Below, in pieces: positions 55,427 to 64,000 of a DNA stretch of 64,000 nt (its first letter is position 1; each line of letters begins with the position of its first letter). The stretch covers positions 186,001 through 250,000 of the forward strand of contig NZ_CP011524.1 of assembly GCF_004154955.1 (NCBI RefSeq). Direction: 5' to 3'. The position numbers and the translations under genes were made by a program. The DNA is from Intestinimonas butyriciproducens (GTDB lineage: Bacteria > Bacillota > Clostridia > Oscillospirales > Oscillospiraceae). The notes under the pieces were generated by a model. The model made no database searches and had not been told where the DNA came from. It saw nothing but the letters and a program-made list of their open reading frames with translations.

Positions 55427-55852
55427 ATGGAGGAGGAGCAGGAAAAGACGCTCTGCGCACAGCTTGGGGTGGTAGACGATTCCCTGTTTTTTTTACTGCT
55501 GATCATTGCCGCCACACTGCTCTCCTTCTGGTCGGTGTCCCTCCAGCGAAAGGGGCTCTGCCTCACCATCCAGGGGGAGACGGAGACCGCCGGACAACTG
55601 CCCCCTATCTATCCCATCCGGCACAAGGCCTCCGCCATCATCGTCGGCGCGCTGGGCTTTTTCCTGTGCCTGGCTCTGCGTACGCTGGAGGAGGCGGAAG
55701 AGGGCGGCGACTGTGTGGCGAAGCGGTCGGCACGGAGCAACCTGTGGGCATCCTTATTTGTGCTGCTGGCCGCCATGCTCCGCTATCAGGACCTGGATTT
55801 TGTGGAGCGGTGCCAGGCCTCGCTGGAGGAGGAGGACACGCTACCAGACTGA
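55427..55852 (+). CDS. Uncharacterised small membrane protein
   Basis: 141 residues, ATG after AGGAGGGCGG. Three probable membrane helices: SLFFLLLIIAATLLSFWSVSL (about 19-39), ASAIIVGALGFFLCLALRTL and NLWASLFVLLAAMLRY, with an acidic start and end. No family recognised. It stands alone between the prfC terminator and the cwlJ-gerQ pair. Confidence 0.62.
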   Translation: MEEEQEKTLCAQLGVVDDSLFFLLLIIAATLLSFWSVSLQRKGLCLTIQGETETAGQLPPIYPIRHKASAIIVGALGFFLCLALRTLEEAEEGGDCVAKRSARSNLWASLFVLLAAMLRYQDLDFVERCQASLEEEDTLPD

Positions 55853-56032
55853 GAACCTGTACTGACAAGCATTCCGCAGCATCGGGGCGGGGCCTTCCCG
55901 CCGTACCGCGTTGATTTTCTTTGCCATACACGGAATATGGCGGCATCAATCGCCTTGTCCAACGGAAAAGCCACGCCCGCCTGCCGTGCCCTGCTGATGT
56001 GTACAGGTTTTGATTTCCTTGGGGGGAATGTT

Positions 56033-56461
56033 ATGACAGATTTGGAGATTTTGGCACGGATCGTCCAGTGTGAAGCTGGGGGAGAGGGGGAACAGGGGAT
56101 GAAGGCCGTGGCCTGCGTGGTGATGAACCGGGTCCATGTGGACTACGGGGAGTACGGCAGGCTGGCGACGATCAGAGAGGTGATCTACCAGATGGGCCAG
56201 TTTGACTGTGCCCGGGAGACCATTCGAGGCAAATACAACGCCCAGAATATTTACAACATGTCCGTGGAGGACATCCACTACGACATTGCGGAGTGGGCCA
56301 TAGCCGGGAACCGTCTGACCAACCTGGGCTTTGCCCTGTGGTATTTCAACCCCTTCAGTCCAAGCTGCCGGCCCAATTTCCCGTCCAATGTGGGGGAGTT
56401 CATGGTGCGCATTGGGAACCACTGTTTCTACAACCCCACCGACGCTTACGCGGATACATAG
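56033..56461 (+). CDS. cwlJ: Cell-wall hydrolase CwlJ (spore germination)
   Basis: 142 residues from the ATG at 56033 with GGGGGGAA upstream; the frame is open further but a 142-residue product equals B. subtilis CwlJ. Hydrolase_2 domain: LARIVQCEAGGEGEQGMKAVACVVMNRV with catalytic E14, and the end WYFNPFSPSCRPNFPSNVGEFMVRIGNHCFYNP. It degrades spore cortex during germination. The gene for its partner GerQ follows, as in Bacillus. Confidence 0.9.
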   Translation: MTDLEILARIVQCEAGGEGEQGMKAVACVVMNRVHVDYGEYGRLATIREVIYQMGQFDCARETIRGKYNAQNIYNMSVEDIHYDIAEWAIAGNRLTNLGFALWYFNPFSPSCRPNFPSNVGEFMVRIGNHCFYNPTDAYADT

Positions 56462-56527
56462 CATGGGGAAGGGCCGGCAGAGGACCGGCGGCGATCCCCA
56501 ATTTTCATGATGGAGGAGAATGGTTTT

Positions 56528-57010
56528 ATGAATCAGTTTTATCCCGACGGGATGCGTGACATGGCCTTGAACCGGGCCCAGGAAAACGGCGGACTGGTGA
56601 CGCCTCCCGAAGAAGACTTCAATACCGACGCCATGCGGGGCTCCATGCAGCAGATCCTGGCCGACAACCTGGGCAATTTCGTGGTGTGCGAATTCCTGGT
56701 GGGGACCCAGGCCATGACCCGGAAAGAGGGAATCCTGTACAATGTGGGGCGCAGCTATATGACCCTCTATGAAGAGAACAGCCAGACCTTTGTGGTCTGT
56801 GATATCTTCTCGGTGAAATTCGTAACCTTCTATCTGCCCGGTCAGCGTCCCGGACAGAGCGGAGGGGGCATCAGCGTCCCCACGGTGAATATTCCCGGGG
56901 TGGGCACCGTTCCGGCGGGTCCTTATGGGATCGGAACGGGCTCCGGAGAAGTGGGGAGCAGCACACAGCCCCGCTCCACCGGCAACCGCTCCCTGGGCGG
57001 CAGCCGATAG
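56528..57010 (+). CDS. gerQ: Spore coat protein GerQ-like
   Basis: 160 residues from the ATG at 56528, since GGAGGAGAA is centred about 13 bases upstream. The core NLGNFVVCEFLVGTQAMTRKEGILYNVGRSYMTLYEENSQTFVVCDIFSVKFVTFYLPG resembles the GerQ domain; the ends are Gly/Ser/Gln-rich and low-complexity. GerQ holds CwlJ in the coat. Adjacency to cwlJ strongly supports the call. Confidence 0.8.
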   Translation: MNQFYPDGMRDMALNRAQENGGLVTPPEEDFNTDAMRGSMQQILADNLGNFVVCEFLVGTQAMTRKEGILYNVGRSYMTLYEENSQTFVVCDIFSVKFVTFYLPGQRPGQSGGGISVPTVNIPGVGTVPAGPYGIGTGSGEVGSSTQPRSTGNRSLGGSR

Positions 57011-57031
57011 GCGCGGAAGAGGAGCAGAGAG

Positions 57032-57243
57032 AGCGGCCCGGCGGAAATCCCGCCGGGCCGCTTCGGCTTTTCGAAAAGGAGGTGCCGCGCAGGATTAGCA
57101 CCGGGGGAAAAGTGTGAAAGGGGGGCGGTGAGCCCCCACTTTCACGTACAGTCAAGCACTGTTTCGACACCGTCGAAACAGTCATTCGACTGCCCGCTGC
57201 GCGGCAGTCGAAGCGGCCCGGCGGGAAATCCTGCCGGGCCGCT
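57032..57243. repeat. Cluster of five hairpins between gerQ and nifJ
   Basis: Stems at 57032-57062, 57114-57145, 57158-57182, 57187-57210 and 57212-57243. The first and last are near-identical GCGGCCCGGC hairpins, so part of the stretch is duplicated. It can terminate both convergent genes. Confidence 0.7.
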
Positions 57244-57275
57244 TTTCAAATGCGTTTATGGGTTTTGGGAATGGA

Positions 57276-60200
57276 TCAGGCGTAGAGCTCCTGGAGCTTG
57301 ACCAGATGCTCGTAACGGGCCTTGGCCAACGCCTCGTTCTCCTGGAAGAGCTTCTCGGCGCGTTCCGGGAAGGCGCGGGTAAGAGCGGAGTAGCGGGCCT
57401 CGTTCATGAGGAACTCCTGATAGCCGCCGGCGGGGGCCTTGGAGTCCAGGGTGAAGGGGCTCTTGCCCTCGGCCTTCAGAGCCGGGTTAAAGCGGAACAT
57501 GTTCCAGTAGCCGCACTCGACGGCCTTCTTCATCTCGCTCTGGCAGTTGGTCATGCCGCCCTTGATGGAGTGCATCTCACAGGGGGCATAGCCGATGATG
57601 AGGGAGGGGCCGTGGTAGTTCTCGGCCTCGGTGATGGCCTTCAGGGTCTGGGCGGGATTGGCGCCCATGGCCACCTGGGCCACATACACATAACCGTAGC
57701 TCATGGCGATTTCGGCCAGGGACTTCTTGGGCATGGTCTTGCCGGCGGCGGCAAACTGGGCCACAGCGCCCACATTGGTGGACTTGGAGGCCTGACCGCC
57801 GGTGTTGGAGTACACCTCGGTATCAAAGACCATCACGTTCACGTCCTCGCCGGAGGCCAGCACATGGTCCAGACCGCCGAAGCCGATGTCGTAAGCCCAG
57901 CCGTCGCCGCCGAAGATCCAGATGGACTTCTTGGCGAGGAACTCCTTGCGGGCCAGAATCTCACGGGCCAGCTTGCAGGCGTCGCAGCCGCAGTCGCCCC
58001 GCTGGGAGACAATGGCCTCCAGGGCGGCCACATACTTCTTGGTGGCCTCAGCGTTGGCCACGCCGTCCGCCATGGTATCCAGCCATTCCTGGCCGGCGGC
58101 CTTGATGTCCTCGTCGGCGTAGTCGATGGCGAGGAGAGCCTTGGTCTGCTCGGTCAGGCGGTCACGCAGGGCCTTCTGGCCATAGTAGAAGCCCAGACCG
58201 TGCTCGGCGTTGTCCTCAAAGAGGGAGTTGGCCCACGCGGGACCCCTGCCCTGCTTATTGACGGTGTAGGGAGAGGTGGCGGCGGGACCGCCCCAGATGG
58301 AGGAGCAGCCGGTGGCGTTGGAGATGTACATCCGGTCGCCGCAGACCTGGGTGATGAGACGGGCGTAGCTGGTCTCGGCGCAGCCAGCGCAGGAGCCGGA
58401 GAACTCCAGCAGGGGCTGCTTGAACTGGCTGCCCTTGACGGAGGTGGTGTCGGCCACGTCGTCCTTGTCGGCGACTTTGGCGACCATGTAATCAAAGACA
58501 GGCTGCTGCTCGGCCTGGGACTCCTGGGGAACCATCTCCAGGGCCTTCACCGGGCACACGCCCACGCAGACGCCGCAGCCCATGCAGTCCAGGGGGCTCA
58601 CGGCGATGGAAAACTTGTACACGCCCTTGCCCTTGCCGGCCTTGAAGTCCACGATCTTGGCGGCCTCGGGGGCGTTCTTGGCCTCCTCGTCGGTCAGCGC
58701 GTAGGGACGGATGGTGGCGTGGGGACAGACATAGGAGCACTGGTTGCACTGGATGCACTTGTCGGCGTTCCAGGTGGGGACCATGACGGCCACACCGCGC
58801 TTCTCATAGGCGGCGGCGCCCTGCTCGAAGGTGCCGTCCACGTGGTCGGAGAAGGCGGAGACGGGGAGGCTGTCGCCGTCCATGCGGCCCACAGGCTCCA
58901 TGATCTCGGTGACCATCTTCACGGTGGAGTCACGACCCTCCAGCTTCTCCTCCTTCACCTCGTCGGCGGCGGTGGCCCAGGAGGCGGGGACGTTGAACTT
59001 CTTGAAGGCGGTGGCGCCGGTATCGATGGCCTTATGGTTCATATCCACCACGTCCTGGCCCTTCTTCAGGTAGGAGTGGGTGGCGGCGTCCTTCATGTAG
59101 CCGATGGCCTCGTCCTGGGGCATGACATTGGCCAGGGCGAAGAAGGCGGACTGGAGGATGGTGTTGGTGCGCTTGCCCATGCCGATCTTGGCGGCCAGGT
59201 CGATGGCGTCGATGGTGTAGACGTTGATGTGGTGCTCGGCGATGTAGCGCTTGGCCACGGCGGGCATGTGCTTGTCGAGCTCCTCATCGCTCCACTGGCA
59301 GTTGATGAGGAAGGTGCCGCCGTCCTTGACGTCGCGGACCATGGGGAAGCCCTTGATGATGTAGGCGGGCACGTGGCAGGCCACAAAGTCGGCCTTGTTG
59401 ATGTAGTAGGGGCTCTTGATGGGCTTGTCGCCAAAGCGCAGGTGGCTGATGGTCACGCCGCCGGTCTTCTTGGAGTCGTACTGGAAGTACGCCTGCACAT
59501 ACTTGTCGGTGTGGTCGCCGATGATCTTGATGGAGTTTTTGTTGGCGCCCACGGTGCCGTCGCCGCCCAGGCCCCAGAACTTGCACTCGATGGTGCCGGC
59601 CGCCGCGGTGTTGGGGCAGTCGTGCTCAGGCAGGGAGAGGTTGGTGACGTCGTCCACGATGCCGATGGTGAACTCGTGCTTGGGCGCGTCCTTGGCCAGG
59701 TCCTCGTAGACGGCGAAGACGCTGCGGGGAGGCGTATCTTTGGAGCCCAGGCCGTAGCGACCGCCGGTGATGACGGCCTGACGGCCGGCGTTGGCAAAGG
59801 CGGTGATCACGTCCATGTAGAGGGGCTCGCCCTGAGAGCCGGGCTCCTTGGTGCGGTCCAGGACGGCGATCTTCTTGGCGGTCTCCGGGATGGCGGCCAA
59901 GAGCTTGTCGGCGCGGAAGGGGCGGTACAGGCGGACCTTCACGAGGCCGACCTTCTCACCATGGGCGTTGAGGTAGTCAATGACCTCCTCGGCCACGTCG
60001 CAGATGGAGCCCATGGCGATGATGACGCGGTCGGCGTCGGGCGCGCCGTAGTAGTTGAAGAGCTGGTAGTTGGTCCCCAGCTTGGCGTTGACCTTGCCCA
60101 TGTACTCCTCCACGATTTCGGGGACGGCTTCGTAGTACTGGTTGCAGGCCTCGCGGTGCTGGAAGAAGATATCGCCGTTCTCGTGGGAGCCGCGCATGGT

Positions 60201-60839
60201 GGGGTGCTCGGGGTTCAGGGCACGGGCGCGGAAGGCCTCGATGGCGTCCATGTCCACCATGTCCTTCAGATCCTCGTAGTCCCAGATGTCGATCTTCTGG
60301 ATCTCATGGGAGGTGCGGAAGCCGTCAAAGAAGTTGAGGAAGGGGACGCGGCCCTTGATGGCGGCCAGATGGGCCACTGCGCCCAGGTCCATGACCTCCT
60401 GGGGGTTGGTCTCGGCCAGCATGGCAAAGCCGGTCTGGCGGCAGGCCATAACGTCGGAATGGTCGCCGAAGATGTTCAGGCTCTGGGTGGCCACGGTCCG
60501 AGCGGAGACGTGGAACACCGCGGGCAGCAGCTCGGCGGCGATCTTATACATGTTGGGGATCATCAGCAGCAGACCCTGGGAGGCGGTATAGGTGGTGGTC
60601 AGGGCGCCGGCGTTCAGTGAGCCGTGCACGGTGCCTGCGGCGCCGGCCTCGGACTGCATCTCGATGACCCGGACGGGATCTCCGAAAATGTTCTTGCGGC
60701 CTGCGGCGGCCCACTGGTCCACATTATCGGCCATGGGGCTGGAGGGGGTGATGGGGTAGATACCGGCAACCTCCGTGAACGCATAGGAGACATGCGCCGC
60801 GGCGGTGTTGCCGTCCATGGACTTCTTTTTCCTTGCCAT
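57276..60839 (-). CDS. nifJ: Pyruvate:ferredoxin (flavodoxin) oxidoreductase, single chain
   Basis: 1187 residues, the usual length. It oxidises pyruvate to acetyl-CoA and CO2 with reduction of ferredoxin. Domains in order: alpha-like (AGIYPITPSSPMADNVDQWA, TTTYTASQGLLLMIPNMYKI), gamma-like (KFWGLGGDGTVGANKNSIKIIGD), a 2[4Fe-4S] part (CIQCNQCSYVCP and CMGCGVCVGVCP), and beta/TPP (SCAGCAETSYARLI, GDGWAYDIGFGGLDHVLA). RBS AAGGAGGAAAC. It is the main pyruvate enzyme here, distinct from the four-subunit complex at 41878-44888. Confidence 0.97.
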   Translation of the reverse strand: MARKKKSMDGNTAAAHVSYAFTEVAGIYPITPSSPMADNVDQWAAAGRKNIFGDPVRVIEMQSEAGAAGTVHGSLNAGALTTTYTASQGLLLMIPNMYKIAAELLPAVFHVSARTVATQSLNIFGDHSDVMACRQTGFAMLAETNPQEVMDLGAVAHLAAIKGRVPFLNFFDGFRTSHEIQKIDIWDYEDLKDMVDMDAIEAFRARALNPEHPTMRGSHENGDIFFQHREACNQYYEAVPEIVEEYMGKVNAKLGTNYQLFNYYGAPDADRVIIAMGSICDVAEEVIDYLNAHGEKVGLVKVRLYRPFRADKLLAAIPETAKKIAVLDRTKEPGSQGEPLYMDVITAFANAGRQAVITGGRYGLGSKDTPPRSVFAVYEDLAKDAPKHEFTIGIVDDVTNLSLPEHDCPNTAAAGTIECKFWGLGGDGTVGANKNSIKIIGDHTDKYVQAYFQYDSKKTGGVTISHLRFGDKPIKSPYYINKADFVACHVPAYIIKGFPMVRDVKDGGTFLINCQWSDEELDKHMPAVAKRYIAEHHINVYTIDAIDLAAKIGMGKRTNTILQSAFFALANVMPQDEAIGYMKDAATHSYLKKGQDVVDMNHKAIDTGATAFKKFNVPASWATAADEVKEEKLEGRDSTVKMVTEIMEPVGRMDGDSLPVSAFSDHVDGTFEQGAAAYEKRGVAVMVPTWNADKCIQCNQCSYVCPHATIRPYALTDEEAKNAPEAAKIVDFKAGKGKGVYKFSIAVSPLDCMGCGVCVGVCPVKALEMVPQESQAEQQPVFDYMVAKVADKDDVADTTSVKGSQFKQPLLEFSGSCAGCAETSYARLITQVCGDRMYISNATGCSSIWGGPAATSPYTVNKQGRGPAWANSLFEDNAEHGLGFYYGQKALRDRLTEQTKALLAIDYADEDIKAAGQEWLDTMADGVANAEATKKYVAALEAIVSQRGDCGCDACKLAREILARKEFLAKKSIWIFGGDGWAYDIGFGGLDHVLASGEDVNVMVFDTEVYSNTGGQASKSTNVGAVAQFAAAGKTMPKKSLAEIAMSYGYVYVAQVAMGANPAQTLKAITEAENYHGPSLIIGYAPCEMHSIKGGMTNCQSEMKKAVECGYWNMFRFNPALKAEGKSPFTLDSKAPAGGYQEFLMNEARYSALTRAFPERAEKLFQENEALAKARYEHLVKLQELYA

Positions 60840-60890
60840 GCTTTGTTTCCTCCTTATTTAAATGGATACAACTCCATTTTTTCGCCCTTT

Positions 60891-60919
60891 ATAGTATCAC
60901 TCCTCGCTTCATTTGTAAA
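60891..60919 (-). promoter_or_regulatory. Promoter of nifJ
   Basis: Minus-strand TTTACA (60919-60914), 17-bp spacer, TACTAT (60896-60891). An ATGGA/TCCAT dyad (60862-60877) lies in the leader. Confidence 0.7.
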
Positions 60920-61011
60920 CCGCATCTTACTTCCAACGAAGATTTTCGGCGATGAGACCAAAATTGGCCCCTCCAATTTGGCGAAACGGAAAAAATGACG
61001 AAGTTCTAAAC

Positions 61012-61040
61012 TTGAAAACCCCTGTAAAATAGGGTATAGT
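61012..61040 (+). promoter_or_regulatory. Promoter of yifB-thiI-cinA
   Basis: TTGAAA (61012-61017), 17-bp spacer, TATAGT (61035-61040). Confidence 0.7.
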
Positions 61041-61072
61041 TAAGAGAAATGTTCCGGAAAGAGGGGCGGGCC

Positions 61073-62593
61073 ATGCTGTGCAAACTCAATTCCTTGGGAC
61101 TCCACGGCGTCACAGGATATCTGGTCGCCGCGGAGTGCGATCTCTCCGGGGGGCTGCCCAATTTCGACATTGTGGGCCTGCCCGACGCGGCGGTGCGGGA
61201 GGCCCGGGAGCGGGTGCGCGCGGCGGTGAAAAACTGCGGGTTTACCTTTCCGGTCTCCCGCATCACCGTCAATCTGGCCCCGGCGGACCGGAAAAAAGCG
61301 GGCACGGTCTATGACCTGCCCATTCTGGTGGGGATCCTGTGCGCGGGGGGCCAGCTCCCCGCCCCGCCGGCGGATGCGGCCTTTGTGGGGGAGCTCTCCC
61401 TCTCGGGGGAGGTGCGGCCGGTGGCGGGGATGCTGCCCATGGCGCTGGCGGCCCGGGCGGCGGGGCTCCGCACCCTCTTTGTGCCGGCGGACTCGGCGCC
61501 GGAGGCCACGCTGGCCGGGGGCATGACGGTCTATCCGGTGGAGGATGTGCAGGCCCTGACGGCCCATCTCCGGGGAGAGCGCCCTCTCCCGCCCGCTCCG
61601 GTCTGGAGGCCGGAGCCGGAGAATGGGGACGCGCCGGATTTTGCCGACGTCAAGGGCCAGGAGCAGGTGAAGCGCTGCCTGGAGATCGCCGCCGCGGGCG
61701 GACACAACCTGGCCATGGTGGGGCCGCCCGGCTCAGGCAAGAGCATGCTGGCCCGGCGCCTGCCCTCCATTCTGCCGGATATGACCCGGCGGGAGGCCCT
61801 GGAGGCCACCGCGGTCCACTCGGTGATGGGCCTTACGGGGAGAGAACGGCCCATGCTGACCCTGCGGCCCTTCCGTGCGCCCCACCACACCATCTCCGCC
61901 ATGGGGATGGCGGGGGGCGGCGCGCCTGCGCCCCGGCCGGGGGAGATCTCCCTGGCCCACAACGGCGTCCTCTTTCTGGACGAGCTGCCGGAGTTCCACA
62001 AGGACGTGCTGGAGGCCCTGCGCCAGCCGCTGGAGGACGGGCGGGTCCAGATCTCCCGGGCCTCCGGGACCGAGGTGTTTCCCAGCCGCTTCATGCTGGT
62101 ATGCGCCATGAATCCCTGTAAGTGCGGCTGGTACGGCCACCCCTCCGGGCGCTGCCGCTGCTCGCCGGGAGAGGTGGAAAAATACCTGGGCAAGCTGTCC
62201 GGCCCCCTGCTGGACCGCATCGACCTGTATGTGGAGGTACCTCCCCTGGAATACGAGGCTCTCTCCCGAAAGAGCGCCGGGGAGTCCTCGGCGGAGATCA
62301 AGCGCCGGGTGGACGCCGCCCGGCGCAGGCAGACCGAGCGCTTCGGCCCCGACGGCCCGGACTGCAACGCCCGTATGGGGCCCGCCGAGCTGGAGCGCTG
62401 CTGCGCCCTGGACGGGGACTGCCGGGCCGTGATGAAGGGTGCCTATGAGCGCATGGGCCTGACCGCACGGAGCTATGACCGCATCCTGCGGGTGGCCCGG
62501 ACCATCGCGGACCTGGAGGGGAGCCCCGGCATCCGGGTCCACCACCTGGCCGAGGCCATCCAATACCGGGAGAGCGGCTATTTGCGGCGGTGA
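61073..62593 (+). CDS. YifB/ComM-family Mg-chelatase-like AAA ATPase
   Basis: 506 residues from the ATG at 61073 (GAGGGGCGG upstream). A Lon-protease-like N-terminal domain (GLPNFDIVGLPDAAVREARERVRAAVKN), then the chelatase AAA domain with Walker A GPPGSGKSM, LFLDELPEF and RFMLVCAMNPCKCG, and a C-terminal Mg_chelatase_C part with a Cys-rich insert. ComM relatives are hexameric helicases that promote branch migration in transformation. Upstream of thiI and cinA. Confidence 0.93.
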   Translation: MLCKLNSLGLHGVTGYLVAAECDLSGGLPNFDIVGLPDAAVREARERVRAAVKNCGFTFPVSRITVNLAPADRKKAGTVYDLPILVGILCAGGQLPAPPADAAFVGELSLSGEVRPVAGMLPMALAARAAGLRTLFVPADSAPEATLAGGMTVYPVEDVQALTAHLRGERPLPPAPVWRPEPENGDAPDFADVKGQEQVKRCLEIAAAGGHNLAMVGPPGSGKSMLARRLPSILPDMTRREALEATAVHSVMGLTGRERPMLTLRPFRAPHHTISAMGMAGGGAPAPRPGEISLAHNGVLFLDELPEFHKDVLEALRQPLEDGRVQISRASGTEVFPSRFMLVCAMNPCKCGWYGHPSGRCRCSPGEVEKYLGKLSGPLLDRIDLYVEVPPLEYEALSRKSAGESSAEIKRRVDAARRRQTERFGPDGPDCNARMGPAELERCCALDGDCRAVMKGAYERMGLTARSYDRILRVARTIADLEGSPGIRVHHLAEAIQYRESGYLRR

Positions 62594-62644
62594 CAGGGCA
62601 TTGTCCGTCCCCGCCCGCCGCCCGAAAGGAGTTAGACAAAATTT

Positions 62645-63817
62645 ATGACCGAAATGATCCTGCTCAAGCTGGGCGAGCTGGTGCTCAAGGGCGCCAACCG
62701 CCACACCTTTGAGGACAAGCTCAAGTCCAACATCGCCCGGCGGCTGCGCCCGCTGGGCAAGTTCCGGGTGTACACCCGCCAGTCCACCACCTATGTGGAG
62801 CCCCTCAGCGACGCCTGCGACATGGACGCGGCCTACGAGGCCATGAAGCACGTGTTCGGTGTGGTGGGGATCTCCCGGGCCAAAGCCTGTGAAAAGACCC
62901 GGGAGGCTATGCTGGAGACCGCCCGGAGCTATCTGGGGGACAAGCTCTCGGCCGCACATACGTTCAAGGTGGAGTCCAAGCGGGCGGACAAGTCCTTCCC
63001 CATGACCTCCATCGCCCTGTCCCAGTGGGTGGGCGGGGAGCTGGACGACCTCTATCCCAACCTGCAGGTGGACGTCCACCAGCCGGAGCTCACCGTCCAC
63101 CTGGAGGTGCGGGATTACGCCGCCTTCGTCCATGCCGACCCGGAGCCGGGGGCGGGCGGCCTGCCGGTGGGGACCAGCGGGCGGGCGCTCAGTCTGCTCT
63201 CCGGCGGCATCGACTCCCCGGTGGCCTCCTGGATGATGGCCAAGCGGGGTGTGGCCCTGGAGATGGTCCACTTTTACTCCTACCCCTACACCTCCCCCGA
63301 GGCCAGGGAGAAGGTGCTGGAGCTGGCCAAGCTGCTCACCCCCTGGTGCGGACGCCTTACGGTCCATGTGGTGCCCTTCACCCACATCCAGGAGGAGCTG
63401 CGCCGCTCCTGTCCGGAGGACTACTTCACCCTCCTCATGCGCCGGTTCATGATGCGCATCGCGGAGGGGGTGGCCCGGCGCACGGGCTGCCGCGCCGTGG
63501 TCACCGGCGAATCCCTGGGACAGGTGGCCTCCCAGACCATGGACGCCATGGCCGTCACCGGGGCCGTCACCGCGCTTCCCATCTTCCGGCCCCTGGTGGG
63601 GATGGACAAGGAGGAGGCGGTCCGCATCGCGCGGAAGATCGGCACCTTCGAGACCTCCATCCTGCCCTATGAGGACTGCTGCACCGTGTTCACGCCCCGC
63701 CATCCCCGCACCCGGCCCCGGCTGGAGGATGTGGAGGCCATCGAGGAGCCCCTGGATGTGGAGGGTCTGGTAAAAGAGGCCCTGGAGGGAATCGAGCGGG
63801 TCCAGGTGGGCGGCTGA
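62645..63817 (+). CDS. thiI: tRNA 4-thiouridine synthetase ThiI
   Basis: 390 residues. [21 protein letters not shown] is the ferredoxin-like N-terminal start, then THUMP, then the PP-loop [19 protein letters not shown]. It adenylates and thiolates U8 of tRNA. The rhodanese domain of E. coli ThiI is absent, normal for Firmicutes, where a partner cysteine desulfurase supplies sulphur. C-terminal cysteines (YEDCCTVF) are present. Followed 37 bp later by cinA. Confidence 0.95.
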   Translation: MTEMILLKLGELVLKGANRHTFEDKLKSNIARRLRPLGKFRVYTRQSTTYVEPLSDACDMDAAYEAMKHVFGVVGISRAKACEKTREAMLETARSYLGDKLSAAHTFKVESKRADKSFPMTSIALSQWVGGELDDLYPNLQVDVHQPELTVHLEVRDYAAFVHADPEPGAGGLPVGTSGRALSLLSGGIDSPVASWMMAKRGVALEMVHFYSYPYTSPEAREKVLELAKLLTPWCGRLTVHVVPFTHIQEELRRSCPEDYFTLLMRRFMMRIAEGVARRTGCRAVVTGESLGQVASQTMDAMAVTGAVTALPIFRPLVGMDKEEAVRIARKIGTFETSILPYEDCCTVFTPRHPRTRPRLEDVEAIEEPLDVEGLVKEALEGIERVQVGG

Positions 63818-63854
63818 GAAAAATCTGCGGGAAGCCAGGAAGAAGGAAACGCAT

Positions 63855-64000
63855 ATGCCTCATATCGCGGAACTCATCGCCGTGGGCACCGAACTGCTCC
63901 TCGGCAATATCGCCAATACAGACGCCCAGATGATCTCCCAGGGCCTTTCGGAGCTGGGCATCCACGTCTACTACCACACGGTGGTGGGGGACAATCCCGC
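63855..64000 (+). CDS. cinA: CinA-family protein, 5' end only
   Basis: The first 48 codons are visible before the window ends, after AAGAAGG. The start ([22 protein letters not shown], then ISQGLSELG and YYHTVVGDN) is the molybdopterin-binding-like (COG1058) domain of CinA, a nicotinamide-nucleotide processing protein often co-transcribed with recA. The rest lies outside the window. Confidence 0.93.
   Translation, partial: MPHIAELIAVGTELLLGNIANTDAQMISQGLSELGIHVYYHTVVGDNP

Noticed and set aside
60956-60984. CCAAAATTGG ... CCAATTTGG dyad between nifJ and yifB
   Set aside because: It lies between two divergent promoters with no fixed spacing to either, and could be chance in an AT-rich spacer.

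Overview
The window looks like chromosome from a GC-rich, anaerobic, spore-forming Firmicute of the Oscillospiraceae type (Flavonifractor, Lawsonibacter or Intestinimonas-like). The reasons are the dense high-GC coding, Gram-positive ribosome binding sites, a T-box leader, two ferredoxin-dependent 2-oxoacid oxidoreductases, a cwlJ-gerQ spore germination pair, a sigma-54 activator and lipoprotein-anchored ABC binding proteins. The genus assignment is an inference from gene content only. There are no rRNA genes, CRISPR arrays or recognisable transposases.

Layout. 1-4215 (minus): a DMT transporter, LURP-one and DUF3783 proteins, a frameshifted DUF4177 gene, rlmD and a DUF3298-type lipoprotein. 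4431-13405 (plus): secA, pgeF, a family-5 binding protein and a single-chain purL. 13513-20286 (minus): a phospholipase C-like gene, the branched-chain amino acid transporter livKHMGF and an SDR dehydrogenase. 20467-24500: tRNA-Val followed by a patchwork of small accessory genes (membrane protein, ribbon-helix-helix regulator, ECF sigma/anti-sigma/secreted protein, DUF6514-like protein), rich in hairpins and operator-like repeats.

24548-41651 is a large hexuronate catabolic island. uxaB-uxaA, a divergent GntR/FCD regulator, and a long operon uxaC - ABC ATPase - two bicupins - two TIM-barrel isomerase-like genes - binding protein - permease - uxuB - uxuA are followed by a KDPG aldolase/VOC fusion and KDG kinase. 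Together they cover both the galacturonate branch (UxaC, UxaB, UxaA) and the glucuronate branch (UxaC, UxuB, UxuA), ending in pyruvate and glyceraldehyde-3-phosphate. Seven copies of a TGATATATCA-like site, spaced by multiples of 11 bp, sit at the three promoters and predict one shared regulator. The amino-acid-type ABC transporter, bicupins and TIM barrels inside the operon have no established uronate role and are the best candidates for something new.

41878-45225 (minus) is a four-subunit 2-oxoacid:ferredoxin oxidoreductase (gamma-delta-alpha-beta) behind a T-box leader whose specifier reads as ATC (Ile), suggesting a branched-chain 2-oxoacid role. 45253-47129 (minus) has a CbiT-like protein and a NifX/DUF134 operon whose promoter carries two TGACATATGTCA palindromes. 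47147-53438 (minus) is a sigma-54 cassette: activator, NhaC-type antiporter, N-acyl-D-amino-acid deacylase and a DapDC-like decarboxylase, with a sigma-54 promoter and two upstream dyads. 53613-64000 holds prfC, a membrane protein, cwlJ-gerQ, nifJ (minus), yifB, thiI and the start of cinA.

All assignments come from reading the sequence. No database search, alignment or structure calculation was run.
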